Source: Methylobacterium gossipiicola
GTDB lineage: Bacteria > Pseudomonadota > Alphaproteobacteria > Rhizobiales > Beijerinckiaceae
Assembly (NCBI RefSeq): GCF_900113485.1
Contig: NZ_FOPM01000007.1
Location: forward strand, 62,001 to 126,000
Length of the DNA: 64,000 bases
Direction of reading: 5' to 3'
Below are positions 56,474-64,000 of the stretch, one piece after another. Position numbers and translations under genes: made by a program. Position 1 is the first letter of the stretch. The number at the start of each line of letters is the position of its first letter. The notes under the pieces are model-generated. The model was not told the origin of the DNA and did no database searches. It saw only the letters and a program-made list of their open reading frames with translations.

Positions 56474-56599
56474 GGGCCACAATCCCGGGGCGGCGGCTGG
56501 AATCAGCCCTGGTCGCCGCTAGGCCCACTTCGTCATGCCTTCGGCTTCATGGGTGCCGCTCTGGTTGCGTGGCCGATGATGGATACGCTCGCCTTGTCG

Positions 56600-57892
56600 T
56601 TACGCGTGCGCTGTCGGCAACTCGGCCACCTGCGTGGTGTAGCGGGGCGAGCGCATCTCGAACTTCGTCGACCACGTCCGCTTCTCGGTGAGCCCTGCCC
56701 GTGCCGGCACCACGGTCCCCCGCCCGAACCGGCTGTTGCAGGCATCCATCGCCGCCATCAGCGGGCCGCTGCGCTCACGGTCGAGGCGGCCGATCAGGGC
56801 ACGCGGCGAGGCCGCGAGCGGCATCAGGTCCGTGGTGATGACCCCGGCTTTGCTGTAGCGCCACGGCCGATCCCCCGGCGCCTCGCGCCAGGTCCGGGCG
56901 ACGCCGAGCTGCGCCGCCTGGATCAGCACGAGGCTGTCGTTCGTCGCCTCTGGTAGCGTCACGGTGGTGGAGACCGATCGCATCGGGTCGCCCCGGTCAT
57001 GGGTCGAGGTGTGGTAGAAGACCGTGAGCTGGTCGGTGCCCAGGCCCTCGCGCCGGAGCTTTTCCCCGAGCCGCGTCGCATGGGCGGCCACCGCCTGCTC
57101 CACCGTAGCCCGGTCCTCGACGCGGCGGGAGAACGAGCGGGTGACGGCGCAGCCCTTGCGCTGGGCCGGCACGAGTTCGAGGGGCAGGCACGACACGCCG
57201 CGCAGCTCGTGGATGATGCGCTCGCCCACCACCGTCATGGCTTTGCGCACCGGCCGGGGATCGAGGTCGCGCAGATCCGCGACGCTGTCGACGCCCATGG
57301 CGGTGATCTTGGCAAGCGAGGCCCGGCCGACGCCCCAGACCTCCGAGGCCGAGGTGCAGCAGAGCCAGTGATCGTAGGCCACCGGGTCGGTGAGGTCGCA
57401 GACGCCCCCCAACTCCGGAATAGTCTTGGCGATGTGGTTGGCGAGCTTCGCCAGGGTCTTCGTGGCGCCGATGCCGACGCAGGTCGGGATGCCGGTCCAG
57501 GCCCGAACCGTGGCGCGCAGATCGCGGGCGAGCTCGACACGCAGATCCGGGTGGACGTCGGACAGGTCGAGGAACGATTCGTCGATGCTGTAGATCTCGA
57601 CCCGGGGCGTGAAATCGCGATAGACTGCGTTCGTGCGAGCGCTCATGTCGCCGTACAGGGTGTAGTTCGAGGAGAAGACGCGCACGCCTTCGCGGCGGCA
57701 TTGCTCCCGGATCTTGAAGAACGGATCGCCCATCTTGATCCCGAGGGCCTTGGCCTCGGCGGTACGGGCGATGGCGCATCCATCGTTGTTGCTCAGCACG
57801 ATCACCGGCACGCGGGCGAGCTTCGGATCGAACACCCGCTCGCATGAGCAGTAGAAGCTGTTGCCGTCGATCAGCGCGATGGCGCGGCTCAT
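56600..57892 (-). CDS. umuC: DNA polymerase V catalytic subunit UmuC (Y-family)
   Basis: A 430-residue translesion polymerase. Catalytic acids are D9 in [14 protein letters not shown], and D104/E105 in [10 protein letters not shown]; the [20 protein letters not shown] block is the UmuC signature. The little-finger domain and the [20 protein letters not shown] tail are complete. It copies past DNA damage with low fidelity. It overlaps umuD by 4 bases (ATGA). The operon is under a LexA box at 58365-58379. Confidence 0.94.
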   Translation of the reverse strand: MSRAIALIDGNSFYCSCERVFDPKLARVPVIVLSNNDGCAIARTAEAKALGIKMGDPFFKIREQCRREGVRVFSSNYTLYGDMSARTNAVYRDFTPRVEIYSIDESFLDLSDVHPDLRVELARDLRATVRAWTGIPTCVGIGATKTLAKLANHIAKTIPELGGVCDLTDPVAYDHWLCCTSASEVWGVGRASLAKITAMGVDSVADLRDLDPRPVRKAMTVVGERIIHELRGVSCLPLELVPAQRKGCAVTRSFSRRVEDRATVEQAVAAHATRLGEKLRREGLGTDQLTVFYHTSTHDRGDPMRSVSTTVTLPEATNDSLVLIQAAQLGVARTWREAPGDRPWRYSKAGVITTDLMPLAASPRALIGRLDRERSGPLMAAMDACNSRFGRGTVVPARAGLTEKRTWSTKFEMRSPRYTTQVAELPTAHA

Positions 57893-58347
57893 CGGACGAG
57901 GCCGGCGCGGGCGATGTGCCAGCGGATCGAGAACCGGACCACGCCCCAGATCTCGCCCTCGGCCGCCTCTTCCACTGCGAAGGCCGGGAGGTCCGGGTTC
58001 TCGAAGGCTAGGCGGGCGACGTTGCCCTCGATGCGCAGGCGCTTCACCGACATCTCGCCATCGATGGCGGCCACCACCACACTACCGTTGCCGGGCTTCA
58101 GGCTGCGGTCCACCACCGCGAGGTCGCGGTCGAAGATGCCGGCCGCCCGCATGGAATCGCCCGAGATGTTCCAAGCGAAGGTCGCGGGCGGGTTCGGCGC
58201 GAGCCAGCGCGGCAGCTCCAGGGCGCCTTCCAAGAAGTCATCGGCCGGCGATGGGAAGCCGGCGCAGAGCGCCTGCCCCATGATGGGGATGCGGACGAGA
58301 TTGTCCCCGTCCCGCACAAGCTCCGCGACCTGAAAAAGGCCCACCAC
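57889..58347 (-). CDS. umuD: UmuD-like S24 peptidase (polymerase V accessory)
   Basis: A 152-residue UmuD with GTG start and AGGAACGC upstream. The autocleavage site is A29-G30 in [11 protein letters not shown] (E. coli has Cys-Gly); the catalytic dyad is S65 (SGDSMRAAG) and K102 (MSVKRL). RecA-stimulated self-cleavage yields UmuD', which joins UmuC. An N-terminal extension of about 5 residues relative to E. coli is seen. Confidence 0.92.
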   Translation of the reverse strand: MVGLFQVAELVRDGDNLVRIPIMGQALCAGFPSPADDFLEGALELPRWLAPNPPATFAWNISGDSMRAAGIFDRDLAVVDRSLKPGNGSVVVAAIDGEMSVKRLRIEGNVARLAFENPDLPAFAVEEAAEGEIWGVVRFSIRWHIARAGLVR

Positions 58348-58364
58348 GCGTTCCTTTCGTGTTA

Positions 58365-58379
58365 GAACAGAAAGAGAAC
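58365..58379 (-). promoter_or_regulatory. LexA (SOS) box of umuDC
   Basis: GAAC-AGAAAGA-GAAC on the plus strand, i.e. GTTC-N7-GTTC reading towards umuD, is the exact alphaproteobacterial LexA consensus. It ends 17 bases before the GTG start of umuD. A TTGACC -35-like hexamer lies at 58400-58405, so the box covers the -10 position. Confidence 0.85.
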
Positions 58380-58472
58380 AAGCGCGCGTTCGGTTCCACG
58401 GTCAAGCTCGTGAATGCTGCGTGTGGATAGCGGGGACGGCGCCCGGTGACGCCTGTGTATGGAGACGGTCAG

Positions 58473-58727
58473 ATGGCGATGAAATCGACGTTCCTGGTGC
58501 AGACGTTCGTGATCAAGCGGAAGCGGCTGGTGCCGGGCGACCGTGAGGTGTCACCTACGGAAAGCGGTGCCCTGAAAAAGGCCGAAGCCATGGCTGCGCG
58601 GATGCCGGGCACAGCCGCGCTCAAGGTGGTGGCGGATGACGAGACGGGCGAACTCAAGGCGGCGACGATCCTCGGACAGTTCGGCGAGGTGCCGGAGGAT
58701 TTCGCCGAGAGCCTGCAGGGCGCTTAA
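58473..58727 (+). CDS. Small hypothetical protein (84 aa)
   Basis: 84 residues with GGAG eight bases before the ATG (a GTG at 58446 would add nine residues). It has a beta-type start (STFLVQTFVIKRKRLVPGD), then a helix rich in Ala and an acidic C-terminus. Similar short proteins occur in phage and host alike; no family is recognised. It is divergent from umuDC, so it could share the SOS box region. Confidence 0.55.
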   Translation: MAMKSTFLVQTFVIKRKRLVPGDREVSPTESGALKKAEAMAARMPGTAALKVVADDETGELKAATILGQFGEVPEDFAESLQGA

Positions 58728-58737
58728 AACGACGAAA

Positions 58738-58761
58738 GCCCCGGAGCCGAAGCCCCGGGGC
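58738..58761. terminator. Hairpin between converging genes
   Basis: GCCCCGG (58738-58744) pairs with CCGGGGC (58755-58761) over a 10-base loop, directly after the 84-aa gene and 29 bases before the last late-phage gene. No T-run. Confidence 0.5.
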
Positions 58762-58789
58762 GCGATGCGGACGGCGAAGGGTAGGCGGA

Positions 58790-59152
58790 TCAGCGGTGCG
58801 GGGCGCGCCCGTTCAGAACCGCCTCGATCACCTCGGAGCGCGTCGCCCGCATCTCCTCACGAACTGAGGACACCATGCCGTCGATCCGGCTCTCGAGGCG
58901 GGTGATCACGTCGCTGGTCACGTATTTCTGCGCGACCTCGATCTTGAACGCGCTCAGGGCCTCGGCCTGGCTGGCGATCTGGATCTTCACCGCCGCCATG
59001 TCGATGGTGAGTGGCGAGACCGCGTCCTTCGTGCCGGCGCGCATCTTGCCCGCGATCCAGTCGTACCCTTTGAGCAGCGCGACCACGAAGAGGCCGAACG
59101 CGAGGATCTGCGCCCAGGAAAGCGGGCCGGCCGAGAGGAACGACGAATCCAT
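58790..59152 (-). CDS. Phage-region membrane/coiled-coil protein
   Basis: 120 residues: one membrane helix (about 12-30, WAQILAFGLFVVALLKGYDW) and a long helical/coiled-coil part (about 45-115). It is the last gene of the minus-strand late block, 3 bases from the holin-like gene. The layout resembles a spanin-like lysis accessory (Rz type), but lipobox or clear Rz sequence is absent. Confidence 0.6.
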   Translation of the reverse strand: MDSSFLSAGPLSWAQILAFGLFVVALLKGYDWIAGKMRAGTKDAVSPLTIDMAAVKIQIASQAEALSAFKIEVAQKYVTSDVITRLESRIDGMVSSVREEMRATRSEVIEAVLNGRAPHR

Positions 59153-59155
59153 GGC

Positions 59156-59563
59156 TCAGGCTTTCAGCAGGCGGGCCGCGCCGGCCCGGGCCAGCGTGGT
59201 GAGGGGCGAGGAGACGAAGAACGCCGTGAGGACCGTCGCCTCGATGGGCACGTAGGTCGCCGGCAGATCCTTCACGGGCCAGCCGAGATCGAAGGTCGCC
59301 GAGAGGCACAGGGCGCCGAAGTGGATCGCGGGCGGGATGCCGATGCCGTAGATCAGGCCCTTGAACGCCGGTGCGATGGCGGCCTTGGCCTGGTTCGCCG
59401 ACATCTCGGCCTGGACGATGGAGACCGCGACGTCCCTCTGCGCGTTCTGCCCGTTCTCCAGGGTCTTGAGGATCGGCGCGAGCACGCTGTTGCCCAGAAC
59501 CTTGATGAGGCCCGAGCCGAACAGCCCGGCGATCTTGCCGACGGGGTTGAGGAACCATTCCAT
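59156..59563 (-). CDS. Holin-like protein with three membrane segments
   Basis: 135 residues. A first amphipathic/hydrophobic stretch (about 5-32), a polar middle with NAQRDVAVSIVQAEMSANQ, and hydrophobic segments (about 68-90 and 100-125) give the pattern of 3-TM holins of the gene-transfer/phage type. It overlaps the upstream gene stop as TGATG. In context with an endolysin gene it is probably the pore that lets the endolysin reach the wall. Confidence 0.65.
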   Translation of the reverse strand: MEWFLNPVGKIAGLFGSGLIKVLGNSVLAPILKTLENGQNAQRDVAVSIVQAEMSANQAKAAIAPAFKGLIYGIGIPPAIHFGALCLSATFDLGWPVKDLPATYVPIEATVLTAFFVSSPLTTLARAGAARLLKA

Positions 59564-59817
59564 CAGCGTGGGTCCCCGTCCGGTCCGGTCCGGCGGGCCG
59601 CGTCCCGAATCCCCTTCAGCACCGGGACGAGCACCAGCCGCGCGAGGGAGATACCGGCGCCGATCCGGACGCCGAGGCCCTCATGCCCGGTCGGGAGAAG
59701 CGGCGACCAGTCGAAGCCGACCAGCGCCGCCAGGACGTCGGGCAGGGTGAAGACGAAGGCGAGCAGGTAGAGCCGGAGCCCGGCCAGCCGGGCGTTGGCG
59801 CGCTTGAGCATGTCCAT
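59563..59817 (-). CDS. Small phage-region membrane protein (84 aa)
   Basis: 84 residues with a membrane segment (about 14-36, LRLYLLAFVFTLPDVLAALVG) and a second weaker one (about 52-68). Overlaps the holin-like gene by one base and starts 4 bases after the endolysin gene. Possibly a second holin or antiholin. Confidence 0.6.
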   Translation of the reverse strand: MDMLKRANARLAGLRLYLLAFVFTLPDVLAALVGFDWSPLLPTGHEGLGVRIGAGISLARLVLVPVLKGIRDAARRTGPDGDPR

Positions 59818-59821
59818 CGGG

Positions 59822-60643
59822 TCAGACCTTCCGCGCCAGGGCGTTGTGGATGCCGGAGAAGAGCCCGTTGAGCAGGCCGCGCGTGGCGGTGCCGGTCGCC
59901 TGGGCCCCGGAACGAAGAAGCCCGCCGGTGAGGGCGGGCTTGGACGTGGTCTCGGGGGCGGATCGGGCCGTCATCGGCGCCAGCGGGTCGGGCGGTTTCG
60001 GGACCGATCCTTCGACCGGAAGCCGTACCGAGGAGAGCAGCGCCGCCCGGAACTGCGCCTGATACCCGGCGATGAGCTTGTCGCAGTCGGTGCCGTTGAT
60101 GATGCGCCGGGCACCGACCGGATCGGCCCGGCCGGGAGCGAAATAGTCGCCGAGCTTCTTGCCCGTGAACCAGCCCTCGATCATGCCGTAGAACAGGATC
60201 GCGGCCGCCACGTCGGGGCGCATCGCGAGGTTGGGCGTCTTCACCAGATCCTCGGAGGCTTTCAGGATGCCGAGGCTGCGCAGGCGCTTCGTCGCCTTGG
60301 CGTAGTTCACTTCCCAGGTCAGCTGCACGTAGCCCCGCCCCCAGAAGCCGGTCGGGCCGTACTTCCGCCCCTTGCCCCGGCCGAACTCCTCGATGGGCTG
60401 CATGGTGCGAGCCGTCTCGTGGAAGGTGGTGGCGAGGCAGTAGGCCGCCGCGTCGATGGATACCGATGCCGGGCAGGCGGTGAGGATCGCCCCCATGCCG
60501 TCGACTTGGGGCTGGGTCAGGTGCCCGGCAAAGGGGGAGCGGCGCACGGCGTCGAAGAATGCTGCGCGGTCGATATCGAGGGGCATGGGAGCGGTTTCGC
60601 ACAGGAGGAAAAGGCCGCACAGGGCGGCGAGGAAGGGCGTCAT
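59822..60643 (-). CDS. GH19 (chitinase-like) endolysin with N-terminal hydrophobic signal
   Basis: 273 residues from ATG 60643 (GAAGGG upstream); ATG 60586 would remove the hydrophobic start. The N-terminal TPFLAALCGLFLLCETAP is a short signal or signal-anchor. The muramidase-like GH19 fold shows in CLATTFHETARTMQPIEE with catalytic Glu, then FWGRGYVQLTWEVNY and RRIINGTDCDKLI. A Pro-rich linker and Gly/Leu-rich tail follow. It should break cell-wall glycan at the end of phage growth. The frame reaches upstream to 60814. Confidence 0.83.
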   Translation of the reverse strand: MTPFLAALCGLFLLCETAPMPLDIDRAAFFDAVRRSPFAGHLTQPQVDGMGAILTACPASVSIDAAAYCLATTFHETARTMQPIEEFGRGKGRKYGPTGFWGRGYVQLTWEVNYAKATKRLRSLGILKASEDLVKTPNLAMRPDVAAAILFYGMIEGWFTGKKLGDYFAPGRADPVGARRIINGTDCDKLIAGYQAQFRAALLSSVRLPVEGSVPKPPDPLAPMTARSAPETTSKPALTGGLLRSGAQATGTATRGLLNGLFSGIHNALARKV

Positions 60644-60708
60644 CGCGGCACCCTTCACGCGTGGAGCAGGCGGCCCGGAGACGTCCCGGAGGCGGCGCGG
60701 CGGGCGGG

Positions 60709-61899
60709 CTACGGCGGTGCGATGGTCGTCAGCGTGCCGGAGGAACCCCGATACTTCAGCGCACCACCCTCGACGCACAGGACACCGCCGCCGGTCGGCG
60801 CCGCCGTGGCGCATGTGCCGTTCGGGATGAGGATCGACTTGGTGGCACCCTGACGGTCCGTGAACCCGGCAACGCCGAGGTTTTGGTTGGCATCGAGCGA
60901 GATGACCTCGCCCACGCCGCCGGCCGTCACGCGGACGCGGTCTCCGGCGTCCACTCCCTGAAATTGGAACTCCCGGTTGGCATTGGGCAGGCTTACGATG
61001 CCCTGGGCCGGCATCGTGAGCCGGTCAGATCGAAGCGTGGGGCCGTTCGGAATATCCAGACGGGTGAACGAGGCGGCCCCCGCTTTGTCGATGCGGGCGA
61101 GATAGGTGGTGCCGTCTACGGACAACCATCGAAGCGCGTCACCCGCTCCGCCTGCAAAGCCCTGGATCAGGGCTTGCTCGACATGGACGTTCTGCATGGC
61201 AAGGAAGCCATAATTGACCGATCCATAGCCGAAGCCGCCATAATTGTTGGACTGAAGGTAGTACCCGAAATCCACCGGCTTGCTGGCGCTGGTGCTGTCC
61301 ACCGACATCTGGAAGCCGGCGGTCGTGCCGGCACCGGGACGTGTCGAGACGCCGCCCTTAAACGCAATCGCGTTGCCGCCGGTGTTGTCGGTCCCGATGG
61401 TGACGCGCGAATAGGAGCCCGCCACGGTGCCGGGGCCGTTGTTCGTGATGTTGCCGATGTGGAAGTAGGCGTTCGAGCCCGGAACGCCCGGCGCGTCGGC
61501 GCGTCCGCCGTTGACGACTAGGTCGAAGTCCAGCCACGAGACCTTCGAGCCGCCGGTCTGCTGGATGGTCTGGCGCCACCCCATGTAGTCGAACTGCTTG
61601 TCCGTCGGCATCGTGAAGGTGGTCGGCGTGTCGACGCTTCCGCCGCTGTCGAAGATGATGCCGCGACCGAGTACGCCGGACGCCTCGGAAAATGCCGGGG
61701 CTTTCAGGGACTGGATCGTCATCGAATCCGGGGTGGCGTTGTAGCGTCCACCCTGGAAGCGACCGATCCGGACATCATCGGACAGACGGATGTCGCCGTT
61801 GTCCTTGATGCGCGGGGCCGGCAGCACGCGGTCGAAGGCCGAGGCCGGGCCGACTGCGATCATGATTGCCGCAGCGGAGGGGATGCACAGGGACTTCAT
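60709..61899 (-). CDS. Phage tail fibre/spike-like protein with signal-peptide-like start
   Basis: 396 residues. ATG 61899 overlaps the preceding stop as TGATG, so it is the natural start; a GTG at 61914 is the alternative. The first 27 residues (MKSLCIPSAAAIMIAVGPASA) look like a signal peptide, odd for a tail protein. The rest is Gly/Asn/Ser-rich, beta-rich (NITNNGPGTVAGSYSRVTIG and NNYGGFGYGSVNYGFLAM). No named family is certain. Confidence 0.7.
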   Translation of the reverse strand: MKSLCIPSAAAIMIAVGPASAFDRVLPAPRIKDNGDIRLSDDVRIGRFQGGRYNATPDSMTIQSLKAPAFSEASGVLGRGIIFDSGGSVDTPTTFTMPTDKQFDYMGWRQTIQQTGGSKVSWLDFDLVVNGGRADAPGVPGSNAYFHIGNITNNGPGTVAGSYSRVTIGTDNTGGNAIAFKGGVSTRPGAGTTAGFQMSVDSTSASKPVDFGYYLQSNNYGGFGYGSVNYGFLAMQNVHVEQALIQGFAGGAGDALRWLSVDGTTYLARIDKAGAASFTRLDIPNGPTLRSDRLTMPAQGIVSLPNANREFQFQGVDAGDRVRVTAGGVGEVISLDANQNLGVAGFTDRQGATKSILIPNGTCATAAPTGGGVLCVEGGALKYRGSSGTLTTIAPP

Positions 61900-62693
61900 C
61901 AGACGAGGATCCACAGATTGGCGCGACCTCGACGAAAGCGGAGGCCCTGGTTCGGCGCAGTGATGGCGATGGGCGTGCCGTCGCCGATCTGATCATTCGT
62001 GCCAGGCCCCGGCGCCATGATGATCGGCCTGTCCGGGGAGCATTGCATCGACTCGTCGGCGACGACGAAATCCTGACCAAGGGGGTACGTGTCCACGTCG
62101 GGGAAGTAGACCGTGCGCGCGGCCGTCAGGACCGGGAAACCGATCTGCACGTCGGTGACGAGGGCTTGGTAATCGGCATCGGGCGCGGCGGTATGGCCGA
62201 GGCTCGCCTTTCCGCTCAACGCCGTGGGAAGCCCGGGAACGTCGGAAACCGCGGCGATCTGCTTGCCGCCGGAGACGAGACGCCAGGCCGGCGCCGAGCC
62301 GACCAGCGCGGACGACCACGCGACGGTGTAGAGGACCCCTTTCCGGATCGAGCCCGCCGGCAAGGGGACACCGTCCCCGTTGAGCCATTGCCTCGGCCCG
62401 GTTCCGTCGATGTTGAGGGATGGCGAAGCGGTATTGTCGCGATCAGCCCAGAACGAGATTGTGGTTCCGGCCTGGGGCGTGGTGACGCCCGACAGCGTCG
62501 CGACAACATAGGCGTTGTCCGTGCCGGTCGAGACCAGGGCGCCCCCCTGATCCGCGGCGAGGGCCGCGACCCCCGCCATGATGCCGCGCGACTGACCGGG
62601 AAACTCCCGAGCGGACGCGCCGTCGCGGGCGGGAATCGCGGGGTCGGTGATCGCGTTCTGGGCCGGGACCACCGACCAGTCGAGGACACCCAT
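61899..62693 (-). CDS. Phage tail fibre-associated protein
   Basis: 264 residues, MGVLDWSVVPAQNAITDPAIP at the start, the usual opening of phage fibre proteins (x-DWSxxxxxN). The middle has beta-type repeats (ALVSTGTDNAYVVATLSG) and the C-terminus an LRFRRGRANLWILV strand. It lies 15 bases after the collar protein and overlaps the next gene by one base. Likely part of the tail tip or fibre. Confidence 0.7.
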   Translation of the reverse strand: MGVLDWSVVPAQNAITDPAIPARDGASAREFPGQSRGIMAGVAALAADQGGALVSTGTDNAYVVATLSGVTTPQAGTTISFWADRDNTASPSLNIDGTGPRQWLNGDGVPLPAGSIRKGVLYTVAWSSALVGSAPAWRLVSGGKQIAAVSDVPGLPTALSGKASLGHTAAPDADYQALVTDVQIGFPVLTAARTVYFPDVDTYPLGQDFVVADESMQCSPDRPIIMAPGPGTNDQIGDGTPIAITAPNQGLRFRRGRANLWILV

Positions 62694-62708
62694 GGATCAG
62701 TTCTCCGG

Positions 62709-63977
62709 TCAGGCTTTGATGGCGAGGGTCAGCACGAGGCCGGGCGGGACGTTCGGGTGTCCCTGCCCACCGCCGGCCGCCGAGATCGTGAGCGAATGGG
62801 CGTGGTCGCCAACGGCGGGGATTCCGTGGGCGTGCTGGCCATCGAGCGCGATGGAGTGAGCGTGATCGCCGACGCTGTCTGTCGTGAGCGAATGGGCGTG
62901 GTCGCCAACGCCCGACGTCGTGAGCGAATGTTGGTGCTGCCCCGAGGAGGTCCCCTCGCTGTCGGTGGCGCCGCCCGCGTTCACCACGCCGGGGTAGATG
63001 CTCGCGACGGCAACCCCGGACCCGCCGGTCTGGTAGATCGAGACGCGGTTGTAGCCGATGGGGTGAATGTGAGCGCCGCCCACTTCGGTCGTGCCGGTGT
63101 GGCTATGGGCGCCGGCTGCACTGGTCGCGCCGGTGTGGCTGTGGGCGCCGGCCGCACCCGTTCCGCCGCCATGGCTGTGCTGGCCGCTTGCCACGACCGA
63201 ACCGCCGTGGTCGTGCCCACCCGCGTTGCCGGTCGAGCCCCCGTGACCGTGAGGGGCAAGCTGTGCCTCCGTCAGGGTGACGGTTTGCGACCCGCCCACG
63301 TTACCGAGGTCGCCGCCGAGGCCGCCCGCGCCCGTTAGCCGGCCGGCGCCGCTATCGAGGCCGAAGATCGTGCGCCCGCGCAGGTCGGGAATCCGAAACG
63401 TGCTGTCGTTCTCGGCGCCGTGGGATGTGCCGATCAGCAGGAACAGCGCCGCATAGGCCGTCCGCGACAGGGATCGCCCGTCGCAGATCAGCCAGCCTTC
63501 GGGGACGGCCGGGGAGGCGAAGGCCGAGACGGTGCCGCACTCGGCGAAGGTGGGCGCGACGATGAGATAGACCGGCGCCGTGGTCGAGCGCACGACGCGG
63601 TAGACGATGCCGGGGCGAAGATCGCGGGGGCCGAGTTCGATGTTGCCCGGCCGGCGCAGCGGGAGCGCGGCCTGCCCGTCGAGCGAGAGGGTCGCCGGTC
63701 CCTCGTTGAGCGCGGAGACGTTGAACGAGAGGGTGTGCGCTCGAGCGGCGCTCGCCGCGTTGAAGATCTGACCGGTGGAGACCGTGTAGGCGTCGCCGGC
63801 ACCGCGCGTAGCGAGGAGGGCGCCCGCGTTGTCGTCCCGCCAGCGGGCCAACGCCGCCATGACCTCCCGCATCGAGTTGTTCACGGTTTTGGCCGGCTGG
63901 CCTTCGATCCAGAGAATCGGAGGGGCGGCGAGATCGTTCGAGGCCGCGTCGCTGGAAAAGTCGATGAGGCCGGTCAT
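62709..63977 (-). CDS. Phage tail-collar fibre protein with His-x-His repeats
   Basis: 422 residues. MTGLIDFSSDAASNDLAAPP is a base-plate style start; residues about 148-208 form a tail collar domain (PEGWLICDGRSLSRTAYAALF, DSTFRIPDLRGRTIFGLD). Residues 243-394 contain eleven His-x-His motifs: six at exact 12-residue spacing (243, 255, 267, 279, 291, 303) and five more at 348, 360, 372, 382 and 392. In T4-type fibre tips, His-x-His pairs bind iron along a trimer axis, which is the suggested role. The gene is the most upstream late gene in the window. Confidence 0.85.
   Translation of the reverse strand: MTGLIDFSSDAASNDLAAPPILWIEGQPAKTVNNSMREVMAALARWRDDNAGALLATRGAGDAYTVSTGQIFNAASAARAHTLSFNVSALNEGPATLSLDGQAALPLRRPGNIELGPRDLRPGIVYRVVRSTTAPVYLIVAPTFAECGTVSAFASPAVPEGWLICDGRSLSRTAYAALFLLIGTSHGAENDSTFRIPDLRGRTIFGLDSGAGRLTGAGGLGGDLGNVGGSQTVTLTEAQLAPHGHGGSTGNAGGHDHGGSVVASGQHSHGGGTGAAGAHSHTGATSAAGAHSHTGTTEVGGAHIHPIGYNRVSIYQTGGSGVAVASIYPGVVNAGGATDSEGTSSGQHQHSLTTSGVGDHAHSLTTDSVGDHAHSIALDGQHAHGIPAVGDHAHSLTISAAGGGQGHPNVPPGLVLTLAIKA
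62796..63251 (-). repeat. 36-bp-type coding repeats for His-x-His motifs
   Basis: Two blocks (63063-63251 and 62796-62936) encode the repeated GAHSHTG-like and GDHAHSLT-like units. Near-identical nucleotide copies, for example the 27-base units starting at 62788 and 62884, show recent repeat exchange. Confidence 0.7.
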
Positions 63978-64000
63978 GGAGCATCCCGAGGCAGGCGCGC

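Noticed and set aside
59918..59941. AAGCCCGCC/GGCGGGCTT hairpin near the 3' end of the endolysin gene
   Set aside because: It lies inside the coding region with no T-tract, so I did not call a terminator, though it could affect mRNA stability.
58790..63977. Gene-transfer-agent cluster instead of a prophage
   Set aside because: A 3-TM holin pattern is shared with gene-transfer agents, but the GH19 endolysin, His-x-His collar fibre and linked umuDC fit a tailed prophage better, and no GTA head genes are present in the window.

Overview
The window is GC-rich, gene-dense bacterial chromosome. It most resembles an alphaproteobacterium of the order Hyphomicrobiales, and probably a Methylobacterium-type organism (inference, not proven). 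Supporting signs are a CckA hybrid kinase, TTAA-N7-TTAAC (CtrA-type) sites at flagellar promoters, an alphaproteobacterial LexA box (GTTC-N7-GTTC read on the minus strand), an NdvA-type glucan exporter, IalB-family and MotE/DUF6468 motility proteins, phasins, and a propionyl-CoA carboxylase beta subunit together with a methylsuccinyl-CoA dehydrogenase-like enzyme, as in the ethylmalonyl-CoA pathway.

Layout. 1-30 kb is mostly single-gene housekeeping and metabolic units: a truncated class III aminotransferase, a Tat-exported metallophosphoesterase, pccB, a transglutaminase-like protein, a YihY/BrkB membrane protein, a pseudouridine synthase, a HAD phosphatase, an ATP12-type F1 assembly factor, ndvA, the motAB stator pair, a DMT exporter, the mcd-like dehydrogenase, two divergent paralogous glycosyltransferases, a phasin and a phasin-like protein, a DegQ-type protease, rarA, an Hsp70-like protein, a chemoreceptor and recA. 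Clear hairpin terminators separate several of these units.

30-51 kb is a motility region. cckA (30.2-32.9 kb) lies beside flgB-flgC-fliE-fliQ-fliR-flhB (minus strand), which diverges from fliO-fliP. A minus-strand operon fliL-fliM-DUF6468-motE-IalB-like-secreted protein-giant TPR protein follows, and flgF-flgG-flgA-flgH diverges from it. The only three TTAA-N7-TTAA sites I found in the window lie in the two divergent flagellar control regions. CckA is the kinase that feeds CtrA, so the kinase and its likely targets are linked. The accessory genes (motE, the IalB-like gene, the 136-aa secreted protein and the TPR protein) look like a periplasmic stator-support module for motAB, which sits 20-30 kb away.

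51-55.5 kb holds a dksA-type gene, prfC, an SDR gene and tRNA-Gln(TTG). From the tRNA to the window end the content looks like the edge of a prophage: small unknown genes, an SOS-controlled umuDC pair, and a minus-strand late-gene block (tail-collar protein with regularly spaced His-x-His motifs, two further tail/fibre proteins, a GH19 endolysin, a holin-like 3-TM protein and small membrane proteins). No integrase, capsid or portal gene is inside the window.

I found no CRISPR array, rRNA or insertion sequence. The most unusual items are the CtrA-site arrangement, the large TPR protein in the stator module, the palindrome inside the phasin promoter, and the 12-residue His-x-His periodicity in the tail-collar protein.
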